DNA from: an uncultured Eubacteriales bacterium
GTDB taxonomy: Bacteria > Bacillota > Clostridia > Monoglobales > Monoglobaceae
Direction: 5' to 3'
Length of the DNA stretch: 6,787 nucleotides
Assembly (NCBI GenBank): GCA_905205855.1
Contig: CAJLFL010000101.1
Span: 1-6,787 of the forward strand
A program made the position numbers and the translations under genes. Below the pieces are notes generated by a model. The model was not told where the DNA came from. It searched no databases and worked only from the letters and a program-made list of their open reading frames with translations. Each line of letters opens with the position of its first letter. The first letter of the stretch is position 1. Shown here piece after piece: positions 1-6,771 of this stretch.

Positions 1-27
1 AGAAAAAAATTAAAATTTTATATTTTT

Positions 28-34
28 AAGGAGG
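28..34 (+). promoter_or_regulatory. Strong ribosome binding site for the SLH protein gene
   Basis: AAGGAGG matches the anti-Shine-Dalgarno sequence fully. It lies 8 bases before the ATG at 43 and only 2 bases before an in-frame TTG at 37, so it decides for the ATG. The leader before it (1-27) is almost entirely A/T and contains the palindrome TAAAATTTTA at 11-20. TAAAAT at 11-16 could pass for a -10 box, but no -35 partner can be judged because the window starts too close. The promoter is probably further upstream, outside the window. Confidence 0.9.
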
Positions 35-42
35 ATTTGAGA

Positions 43-3000
43 ATGAGAAATCTCAAAAAGGTAATTGCTTTGGTTGCAGTATTTGCTATGCTGGTCAGCA
101 CTGTTGCTTTTGCTCAGGCTTTCACCGATGTGGCTGACACTGACAATTATGCTGAAGCAATAGAAACGTTAAATACGCTCGGCATCTTAACAGGTGACGA
201 TCAGAACAACGACGGCAAGATGGAATTCCGCCCTGAAGATACCATCACAAGAGCGGAGGTTACTGCTATAATCTCCAGAATCCAGGGTATGGGCAATGCA
301 AGTCAGACTTCTACTGACTTCACTGATGTTCCTTCTTCTCACTGGGCTTCCGGTTACATTTCCCAGGCTGCTACACAGGGTATTGTAAACGGTTACGGCG
401 ACGGAACATTCGGTCCTGACGACAACGTAAAGTATGAGGAAATCATCAAGATGCTCATGGAGACTCTTGGTTACTATCCTTTCGCTGCTGACAACGGCGG
501 ATATCCGACAGGTTATCTCGCAGCTGCTCAGAGATACGGCGTACTTGACGGCGTAGTAGGCGGCGGTGTTGGCACCGAGGCTAAGAGAGGCATGGTTGCT
601 CAGTTGGTTAACAACACAATCGACACACCTCTTATGGATAAGTATTCTTATGGTAAGGATGCAGAGTATGTAATCTATGACGGTCTTACCGATCTGGGTT
701 CACCTTATCAGAGCTTGCTTACCAGAGATTTGAAGCTGGTTAAGGTTACAGGTCTTGTTTCTAAGAACAGCTACACAACTCTTACCGGTACAGGCACAGA
801 GTATGACGCTGACAAGACAAGAGAAATCGGTATCGAAATCGACGATACAACTGATAACAGAAACTACCTCAACAAGGATTCTAAGCTGACATCTTATCTG
901 AGCGGCACTCTCTTGAATGTTCGTCAGAACGATATCAATGCAGACGAATTCCTCGGCTATGCAGTTTCTCTGTATGCTAAGAAGGATGCTTCTGATAAGT
1001 ATGACCTGATTTCTATTTCTAAGTCTGATGACAAGAATGAAACAGTTGAGTTCACTTTTGACCTCTACAAAGAGCTCAAGAGCGGCAAGATTTATTACTA
1101 CAGAGATGAGAACAGCAGCAGCACAAACAGCATAAACGTTGCTGACAAAGCTCTCGTTGTATACAACGGCGCTGCAGCAGGTAAGTTCTCAGATGTAGGC
1201 AGCGACTACCTCAGCAAGATAGTTAATGATGACAAGAACAGCGGTAAGGTTGTATGCATCAACTCTAAGGATGAAACCGGTTATGACGTAATCAGAATCG
1301 AAGCAGGCGTAAGTGCTGTTGTTAGCCAGGTTGCTTCTAACGGTAAGGTTACATTCATGAACTCTGTTCGTATCCCGTCTATCGCTTCTTCCGGTTCAAC
1401 TGCAGTATCTACACTTGATTTTGCAGATGAGGATGTTCTTATCAACATCACTAAGGACGGCGAAGACTTCGATTACACCACACTTAAGAAGTGGGATGTT
1501 GTTACTATCCTGACATATCAGGGTGGTAGAGATGCAGAAGTATTTAATGTAGAAGTTCTCGGCGAGAGCAGCTATATTGATGGTTATGTAACAAGCGTTA
1601 AAGATTCTTCTACTCCGAAAGAGTACAGACTCTCTGACGGTAACTGGTACAAGATGGCAGATGCTTTCTATCCGAGCCAGACCTTGAAGTCAGGTAAGAG
1701 CGGTCGTTTCTTCGTAGACGGCTATGGCAAGCTTGTTGCTCTTGATGACGGTGTTGCAGTTGCAGGCGGCGGTTCTGTAACAACAGGTAACTACGCTTAT
1801 GTAATCAACGCTCAGTCTGAAAAGGGTACATGGAACAACACAAGCTATGACATCAGACTCCAGGTTCTCGATAAGAGCGGTGAGCTTTATGAAGCATATC
1901 TTGCAAGCAACGTACAGTTTGTAAACCTTCCGGAAAAAGTATCTAAGGAATTGTCAGGCTGGAATGCAGATACTGATACTAAGAAGACAAATTACTACAC
2001 AGATTTCGATTATTCAATGAAGGATTTGAAGAAAGTTGATAATGCTAACGCATTGGCAGAGTGCCTCATCAACAACCTGATCACTTATTCTGCAAACTCT
2101 GCAGGCGAAGTTAAGGCTGTAACATTTGCAGGTTCTTCAGATGATGATGACTTCCAGACAGCTACAAACGGCGTAAACGCTGAGTATGATGCTGATACAA
2201 AGTCTTTCAAGAAGGGTGCTTATGTAAATGATGATACTCTGGTATTCTACATTGCAAAGGATACAAACGACATCACTTATGGTACCAGCACTTATACTGC
2301 TAACAAGACAAACTCTAAGGTTTCTACAGCTGCTTCTTTGGCAGATGGTACAAACTACACTTACTATTCATTCGATGAGGATGACAGTACAGGTGAGGTT
2401 GCAGTAGTTGTTGCTATGAATACCTCCGGCGGTGTATCTTCTACCAGCAAGGTTGCAGTTATCGACACAATCGGTAAGTCAAGCTCCAACGGTGACACTG
2501 TTTACACAGTTGACTTCTACATGAACGGTGAATTACACTCTGCTGTAACAACTGCTGAAATGGAAGGCGGAGATGGTGCTAATGGTATTGAGAAGGCTGA
2601 AACCGGTGATATCTTCCATCTGAACGTTTCCGGCGATACAATCACTGCCGCTGAGAAGGTTATGGATTATACAGGTTATGATAAAAAGAATTATTCAGTA
2701 GCTCCTGTAATTGATATGAAGAAGACAGCTGATAGTAACACTGATTATATCTTCGGTCTGGTAACAAAGGTTAACGGCAGCAGAGTAACTTATGCTCCTT
2801 ATACCGGTAATGTTGCTCCGACAGATGCCACAACAGGTCTTGAGTCTAAGAATGTAGAGGGTGCAAACGTTTACGTTTACGATTCTAACCTGAAGAATCA
2901 GCTCTATGTTGGTTCTATAGCAGACGCTTATGCAGATACAATTCTGACAAGCGGTGACAACAAAGTATTTGTTGAGGATGAAACTACGGCTGTAGAAGCT

Positions 3001-3111
3001 CCGAATGGTATCAGAGGTATGCTGAACAGTGCATTCATCAAGGTTGTAAACAACAAAGTTTCTGACGTAGTTGTATACTTGCCTTATGAGTTCAAGTATT
3101 CAGTAAAATAA
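43..3111 (+). CDS. Secreted S-layer homology (SLH) domain protein, probable cell-surface or S-layer protein
   Basis: This encodes a 1022-residue exported protein that probably sits on the cell wall, where SLH domains bind secondary cell-wall polymer. Residues 1-26 form a signal peptide: basic start (MRNLKK), hydrophobic core, and AFA/AQA cleavage options after residue 24 or 26. SLH 1 spans about 27-80 and carries the canonical TRAE motif at 69-72. SLH 2 spans about 92-143 (FTDV, HWA, then GYGDGTFGP), with KYEE in place of TRAE. A weak third SLH-like segment lies at about 145-195, with KRGM at that position. Residues from about 200 to the end match no family I recognise; they are rich in Asp, Asn, Ser, Thr, Gly, Lys and Tyr with beta-strand-like alternation, include an Asp run near residue 700, and have only two cysteines. 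There is no LPXTG sorting signal or C-terminal membrane anchor, so attachment must rely on the SLH part. The ATG at 43 is chosen over TTG at 37 by ribosome binding site spacing. Lys is mostly AAG and Arg mostly AGA, suggesting strong expression. The SLH surface role is firm; that it is the main S-layer subunit is inference. Confidence 0.93.
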   Translation: MRNLKKVIALVAVFAMLVSTVAFAQAFTDVADTDNYAEAIETLNTLGILTGDDQNNDGKMEFRPEDTITRAEVTAIISRIQGMGNASQTSTDFTDVPSSHWASGYISQAATQGIVNGYGDGTFGPDDNVKYEEIIKMLMETLGYYPFAADNGGYPTGYLAAAQRYGVLDGVVGGGVGTEAKRGMVAQLVNNTIDTPLMDKYSYGKDAEYVIYDGLTDLGSPYQSLLTRDLKLVKVTGLVSKNSYTTLTGTGTEYDADKTREIGIEIDDTTDNRNYLNKDSKLTSYLSGTLLNVRQNDINADEFLGYAVSLYAKKDASDKYDLISISKSDDKNETVEFTFDLYKELKSGKIYYYRDENSSSTNSINVADKALVVYNGAAAGKFSDVGSDYLSKIVNDDKNSGKVVCINSKDETGYDVIRIEAGVSAVVSQVASNGKVTFMNSVRIPSIASSGSTAVSTLDFADEDVLINITKDGEDFDYTTLKKWDVVTILTYQGGRDAEVFNVEVLGESSYIDGYVTSVKDSSTPKEYRLSDGNWYKMADAFYPSQTLKSGKSGRFFVDGYGKLVALDDGVAVAGGGSVTTGNYAYVINAQSEKGTWNNTSYDIRLQVLDKSGELYEAYLASNVQFVNLPEKVSKELSGWNADTDTKKTNYYTDFDYSMKDLKKVDNANALAECLINNLITYSANSAGEVKAVTFAGSSDDDDFQTATNGVNAEYDADTKSFKKGAYVNDDTLVFYIAKDTNDITYGTSTYTANKTNSKVSTAASLADGTNYTYYSFDEDDSTGEVAVVVAMNTSGGVSSTSKVAVIDTIGKSSSNGDTVYTVDFYMNGELHSAVTTAEMEGGDGANGIEKAETGDIFHLNVSGDTITAAEKVMDYTGYDKKNYSVAPVIDMKKTADSNTDYIFGLVTKVNGSRVTYAPYTGNVAPTDATTGLESKNVEGANVYVYDSNLKNQLYVGSIADAYADTILTSGDNKVFVEDETTAVEAPNGIRGMLNSAFIKVVNNKVSDVVVYLPYEFKYSVK

Positions 3112-3130
3112 TCACACAATAGTGTAATTT

Positions 3131-3162
3131 AAAGAGAGGTCCGATTTGGACCTCTCTTTTTT
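3131..3162 (+). terminator. Intrinsic terminator of the SLH protein gene
   Basis: A perfect 12-base-pair stem pairs 3131-3142 (AAAGAGAGGTCC) with 3148-3159 (GGACCTCTCTTT) around the 5-base loop GATTT. A run of six T follows at 3157-3162. It starts 20 bases after the TAA stop at 3109-3111. The A-rich left foot of the stem also gives an A/T tract for the opposite strand, so it may work in both directions, although addB already has its own terminator. Confidence 0.95.
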
Positions 3163-3211
3163 GTTGTATAGGTGTTGATGCCATCGCATACACAGTCACC
3201 CCTACGACATC

Positions 3212-3262
3212 AAACAATACATAATATATACGCCATCTCATGCGGGCAGATACTATCCGCCC
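3212..3262 (+). repeat. 51-base dispersed repeat, copy A (inverted relative to copy B at 6721-6771)
   Basis: This stretch aligns without gaps to the reverse complement of 6721-6771 with 42 of 51 positions identical; seven of the nine differences are transitions. Its end (3244-3262) is a quasi-palindrome. Read on the - strand it is GGGCGGATAGTATCTGCCC, which folds into 8 pairs including one G-U around a 3-base loop. It lies inside the CCCCTACG cluster, past the 3' end of addB. A non-autonomous mobile element remnant or a dispersed extragenic repeat are both possible; no transposase is present in the window. Confidence 0.8.
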
Positions 3263-3353
3263 CTACGATAATAAACGATATACAATGTGTATACTATGTC
3301 CTTACACTGGCTGTATACCATGTTACTCTTGACATTGATGCCGCCCCTACGAG

Positions 3354-3367
3354 GCATTGTAAAATGC
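3354..3367. repeat. Small perfect hairpin after the third CCCCTACG core
   Basis: GCATT (3354-3358) pairs with AATGC (3363-3367) around the loop GTAA. It begins 2 bases after the third CCCCTACG core and takes the place of the A/T-rich continuation of the other copies, so it probably belongs to a variant of the same repeat family. Only five pairs are formed and no T tract follows, so it is not a terminator. Confidence 0.5.
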
Positions 3368-3416
3368 AAACGAATGTTTAATACCGCCGTACCCTGCCGA
3401 AAATGACATAAAACCG

Positions 3417-3450
3417 AAAACAAAAACGGCGACCGTATGAGGCCGCCATT
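3417..3450 (-). terminator. Intrinsic terminator of addB
   Basis: Read on the - strand, the 10 bases AATGGCGGCC (3450-3441) pair with GGTCGCCGTT (3434-3425) around the 6-base loop TCATAC, with two G-U pairs. The T-rich tail TTTTTGTTTT (3426-3417) overlaps the stem foot and follows it. The stem begins 4 bases past the addB TAG stop (3457-3455). This ends the transcript before the repeat cluster and shows that addB is the last gene of its transcription unit. Confidence 0.9.
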
Positions 3451-3454
3451 ATTT

Positions 3455-6400
3455 CTATTTTTCATATTGGCAAATGCCGCCGTACAGGCAGTATTCGCAC
3501 GCGTCATGCTTTCCCTTTGCTTTGTAAGGGTTTACCTTTATCAATCCGCCGGAAATCCCCTTTGCGGATTCGCGGATTTTTTCATTGGCTATATCAATTC
3601 GCCGTTTCAGTTCTGTACGGCTGACAACCGAATCACTCCCGGAGGGCATAAAGCTGCCCATCTTTTTATCCGTGTTTGCCGCGTACGCCGCAATAATTTT
3701 TTCGTCATCCGCAATCCAGCCGCTCGGATGCATTTTGCTGTTTACCGCCGCCTCTATTCCCTTTCGGTCAAAATCCGATTCCTCTATTATCGGATCGGAC
3801 ATTGGCATATATACCATTGCCGCCGGAACAGCGTCCTTTATATTATCGCACAGTATCGAGGTATACAAAAGCGGCTGTATGGTGATTCCGTCCTCCGCAA
3901 GCTTTACATCAAGTCCCTTTGTCGAGGATTTATAATCTATTACGCTGACAAGCCTTGCACCGTCAAGCTCTGCGGTGTCTGCACGGTCAATTCTGCCCTT
4001 TACGCCGGCAATCATGCTGCCGGTATCGTCCATTACCTTCATTACCGGAATATCGCCGTCAGAGCCTATTTTTATTTCAAATCCGTATGGTCTGAACTCA
4101 CTGCTCCTGTAAAATTTAATTACCTCCCACGCCGTGCGTGCTGCTATTCCCTTCATCCGCATTATGATGTACTTATAATATGCCGAGGATTCATATAAAA
4201 GCTCTGCATTTTCTCTCGCCTCTGCATCAACCGCCGCGGCAATGTCATTAAAGCAGTCCTCCTTGCTTACCTCTGTCGGATCTGTGCCGTTTTCTTTAAG
4301 CTTTGTAAAGTAATCATACAGGGCGTTGTGCTGAATACTTCCTGTGCTGCGCGGCTCAATCCCTGCCTTGTCCCTCTCTCGCGCGTACAGACCATATGTC
4401 ATAAAATATTTAAACGCACAGGAATTGTATACCTCCAGCTGAGATGCGCTGAGCATAATCGGCTTGCCGTACAACTTTGCCGCTGTTTCTTCGGAAATCC
4501 GCTCCGGCTGTTCTCCGCAAATGACGGCGTTCAGCCGCTTCAGCGAATCGGCGTAGCCACTGCCGTCAAACCATCCGTAAAGCTCTCTCATCGGCTGCGG
4601 CAGCAAATCAGTTCTGCCGCCGTACAGTGCAAGCGCAGCCGAAAGCCGTTCAAACAGTGCAGAGCCTCCCTCTGCCGCCGCAAGTCCGTCTGCCTCCTCG
4701 TCCGGATTGTATATCTCAACCTTAGGGAAAAGCTCGGTCACGCGCTTTATAATCTCAGAACCCTGAAGCGGTTTGCCCTCGCTGTTTTCAAGGCTTTGGA
4801 ACAGATACAGACGCTCCCGCGCCGCAGACAGAACCGCATACACAAGCAGCTGCTCCTCGCGCCGCCGGCTGTCCGCTCCCGGCGCAAGCTCCACACCAAG
4901 CTCAGCCATACGTATTCTTTCACTGTCACTGATAAAGCCCTCTGTTGAGTGTCCCTTTGGGAAAACGCCCTCGTTCATTCCGAGAACTATAACTACCTTA
5001 GAGCCGCTGCTGCGAAATCTGTCAATGCTGCTGCACATAACGCAGTCCATTGTCTGCGGAGTCATGCTGAACTCTATTCCGCGGCAGGCGTTTTCAAATA
5101 CCTCGGCAAACTGCGGATATGTCATGGCTGTGTCCTTCATTATCTCTGCCATCTGCGCCAAAACGGATATTGCCGTGTTCCATACCTGCCTGTATTCCTC
5201 TGCAAGTTCTGGCTTGCCCTCCGCAAGCAGCTTTGCCGCCTCAGAGTTTATCCGTCCGTCAAGTCCGCTGCCCTCAAGCCATGCAAGAACAGCCTCTGCA
5301 ATAGCACCGCCGGACTTTATACCGCTTATCCTGCCGCGGATAAAATCCGCGCCGGAAAGCAGAATGTCCCTTGTTTGGTTAATGCTTTCCATGTCATAAT
5401 TTCTGCCGCCGGGCTGATACGTCCATCCGCCGTTCTGCCACATAGCATGAGTGGGTGCAGCCGCAAGAATATAGTTTTCAAACAAATCCACAGCATCGCG
5501 GTCGTCCGTCAGCAGATTTGTGCCGGCAATGTTCATAATTCTCTCATACGACGGACCGTGTGCAAGAATATCAAGAGTGCCGAAAATAAGGCGCATAAGC
5601 GGCTTTGACGCCGCCGGTCGGCTGTTGTCTATAAAAGCTCTGATGCCGCGCTGCTCAAAAACAGACGGAATTATTCTGTTATAGCTTTCCAAATCACGTG
5701 TCAAAACCAAAAAATCGCGGAAACGGCGGTTCTCTGTTCTGCACAGCTTTATTATCAAGTCTGCCGCGTATTCAATCTCGCGATAGCGGTTTTGCAGACG
5801 GCATATGTGGATTTCGCCGCACTCCTTGTCATAGCTTGGCGCGGTTCTGTCAAAGTAACTGTTTTGCAGATATTCAAGCGCGCTGTCCGCTTTGGGCGCA
5901 TTAAGCATAACCGGAGGCAAAACCTCAATTTTTTCCGCCGCCGCAAGCTCCTTCAGAATTTCCATTGTTCTTTCGGCAGGGTAAAACAGCGCGCCGAATT
6001 CCGCACTGCGGCTGTAATCAATGGCGAAGGATATGTCCATGCGGTGCATAAGTTCACCTATTGCGCGCTGCTCTGTCGGCGTAAATGAGCGGAAATACAT
6101 AATATACATATGTCCGTCAAGAAAGCCGCAGCTTCTCAGCTTATCGCAGATAAGGGAAAGATTATCCTCGGCGTCGGCGCTTTGTATTTCAATAAGGCGG
6201 TTGTATTCCTCATATATTACGGATAAATCATACAGCTTTGCCGAAAGCTTTTCGTTGTCAGCGTTTTCCGCGGCAAAGCGCAGCGCCTGCGGCGAAACAC
6301 CGTAACGCTTAAATTCAGATATTGTGTCGGCAAGCACGGCGGCAAAGCCCTTTTGCCGCATATTTCTGCCGAGGGCGACAAGCCTGCCGCTCAGCTGCTG

Positions 6401-6688
6401 CATGACCTGCGCGGCAATAATCTGCTTGCCTGCGCCGTCAATGTATTTCATACGCAGCGGTCCGGTCTTGCTCAGCACAAGATTGCACAGCCTTGAAAAA
6501 CTGAGCACCTTTATGTATACCTGTGACGGAAGTCCGAATCTTTGAAGAAGCTCCTTTTCCATAAAAAGCGAAAACTGCTCCGGTACAAGTATCCATGTTT
6601 TTTTGCCGTCAGCAAGCCTTGCCGCGATTTCATTATACACATATTTCGTTTTGTCGGAATTTGCTGTGCCGAGTATCATACGAAGCAT
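3455..6688 (-). CDS. addB: ATP-dependent helicase/nuclease AddAB, subunit B
   Basis: AddB pairs with AddA to resect double-strand DNA ends and load RecA; its C-terminal nuclease cuts one strand and its inactive helicase-like part reads Chi. The protein has 1077 residues, near the family's usual length (about 1100-1170). Family hallmarks run in order: a Walker A-like stretch at 7-14 (GTANSDKT), VPEQFS at 35-40, LSFSRL near 63-68, and LGMNEGVFP near 567-575. The C-terminal RecB-type nuclease has H787, the GRID motif ending at D901, DYK at 918-920, and Q938 with Y942. Four cysteines of the iron-sulfur cluster are present: C757, then C1064, C1067 and C1073 in CxxCx5C spacing. The nuclease therefore looks active. 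The odd point is Walker A, where the two internal glycines of the usual GxxGxGKT are Asn and Asp. The ATG at 6688 has a good ribosome binding site; the next Met (residue 4) is too far from it. addA, normally just downstream, is absent on that side and could lie upstream beyond the window. No frameshift or truncation is seen. Confidence 0.97.
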   Translation of the reverse strand: MLRMILGTANSDKTKYVYNEIAARLADGKKTWILVPEQFSLFMEKELLQRFGLPSQVYIKVLSFSRLCNLVLSKTGPLRMKYIDGAGKQIIAAQVMQQLSGRLVALGRNMRQKGFAAVLADTISEFKRYGVSPQALRFAAENADNEKLSAKLYDLSVIYEEYNRLIEIQSADAEDNLSLICDKLRSCGFLDGHMYIMYFRSFTPTEQRAIGELMHRMDISFAIDYSRSAEFGALFYPAERTMEILKELAAAEKIEVLPPVMLNAPKADSALEYLQNSYFDRTAPSYDKECGEIHICRLQNRYREIEYAADLIIKLCRTENRRFRDFLVLTRDLESYNRIIPSVFEQRGIRAFIDNSRPAASKPLMRLIFGTLDILAHGPSYERIMNIAGTNLLTDDRDAVDLFENYILAAAPTHAMWQNGGWTYQPGGRNYDMESINQTRDILLSGADFIRGRISGIKSGGAIAEAVLAWLEGSGLDGRINSEAAKLLAEGKPELAEEYRQVWNTAISVLAQMAEIMKDTAMTYPQFAEVFENACRGIEFSMTPQTMDCVMCSSIDRFRSSGSKVVIVLGMNEGVFPKGHSTEGFISDSERIRMAELGVELAPGADSRRREEQLLVYAVLSAARERLYLFQSLENSEGKPLQGSEIIKRVTELFPKVEIYNPDEEADGLAAAEGGSALFERLSAALALYGGRTDLLPQPMRELYGWFDGSGYADSLKRLNAVICGEQPERISEETAAKLYGKPIMLSASQLEVYNSCAFKYFMTYGLYARERDKAGIEPRSTGSIQHNALYDYFTKLKENGTDPTEVSKEDCFNDIAAAVDAEARENAELLYESSAYYKYIIMRMKGIAARTAWEVIKFYRSSEFRPYGFEIKIGSDGDIPVMKVMDDTGSMIAGVKGRIDRADTAELDGARLVSVIDYKSSTKGLDVKLAEDGITIQPLLYTSILCDNIKDAVPAAMVYMPMSDPIIEESDFDRKGIEAAVNSKMHPSGWIADDEKIIAAYAANTDKKMGSFMPSGSDSVVSRTELKRRIDIANEKIRESAKGISGGLIKVNPYKAKGKHDACEYCLYGGICQYEK

Positions 6689-6697
6689 TATTTAATT

Positions 6698-6703
6698 TCC
6701 TCC
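6698..6703 (-). promoter_or_regulatory. Ribosome binding site for addB
   Basis: Read on the - strand this is GGAGGA; the GGAGG core (6703-6699) ends 10 bases before the ATG at 6688. That spacing is slightly long but acceptable, and it supports this start over the Met at codon 4. The motif lies inside a five-codon frame (MEEIK) that begins at 6705 and whose TAA overlaps the addB ATG as TAATG. No clear -10/-35 promoter is visible in the 99 bases between the gene and the window end. Confidence 0.85.
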
Positions 6704-6720
6704 ATTTTCGGATTATTTTC

Positions 6721-6771
6721 GGGTGGATGCTATCCGTCCGCATGTGATGGCATATACATTACGTATTGTTT
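6721..6771 (-). repeat. 51-base dispersed repeat, copy B, upstream of addB
   Basis: The reverse complement of this stretch matches 3212-3262 at 42 of 51 positions, so the two copies form an inverted pair around addB. Similarity may go on past 6771, where TACGA reappears (6778-6774) after a 3-base shift relative to copy A. Its first 19 bases on the + strand, GGGTGGATGCTATCCGTCC, fold into an 8-pair hairpin with two G-U pairs. Together with the rest of 6704-6787 it makes up all visible sequence upstream of addB; I see no gene there. Confidence 0.8.

Larger units (their letters stand above)
3199..3376. repeat. Cluster of degenerate intergenic repeats with CCCCTACG cores
   Basis: The gap between the two genes (3112-3454) has no credible gene; between the two terminators it holds this cluster. 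The core CCCCTACG (CGTAGGGG on the other strand) occurs exactly three times, at 3199-3206, 3260-3267 and 3344-3351. The first two copies continue alike: each has a short variable stretch, then AAAC(A/G)ATA, then an A/T-rich stretch ending TATAC, giving a diverged unit of about 40 bases with a 61-base step. The third copy continues differently, with a small hairpin. TGATGCC precedes the first and third copies, at 3177-3183 and 3336-3342. Short frames through this region look like chance openings, with no ribosome binding site or protein-like composition. I recall GTAGGGG-type intergenic repeats from Clostridia genomes, but could not search for them here. Confidence 0.75.

Noticed and set aside
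37..42. TTG start two codons before the ATG of the SLH gene
   Set aside because: It would be only 2 bases from the ribosome binding site, while the ATG at 43 is 8 bases away and starts a normal signal peptide.
3199..3376. CRISPR array
   Set aside because: The repeated cores are only 8 bases long, unequally spaced and diverged beyond the core, and no cas gene is present.
3172..3381. Small open frame of 69 codons on the + strand between the two genes
   Set aside because: It lies wholly in the repeat cluster, has no ribosome binding site, and its composition follows from the repeats.
3253..3507. Open frame of 84 codons on the - strand overlapping the 3' end of addB
   Set aside because: It runs from the addB coding end through the addB terminator into the repeats, with no ribosome binding site or protein-like pattern.
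3437..6545. Several + strand frames of 61 to 253 codons opposite addB
   Set aside because: They are antisense shadows of addB. The - strand frame has complete family motifs throughout, and the antisense products are rich in Cys, Arg and His without domains.
6688..6705. Five-codon frame (MEEIK) on the - strand whose TAA overlaps the addB ATG
   Set aside because: It has no ribosome binding site of its own, contains that of addB, and is closed by an in-frame TAG shortly upstream. A coupling leader is possible but unsupported.
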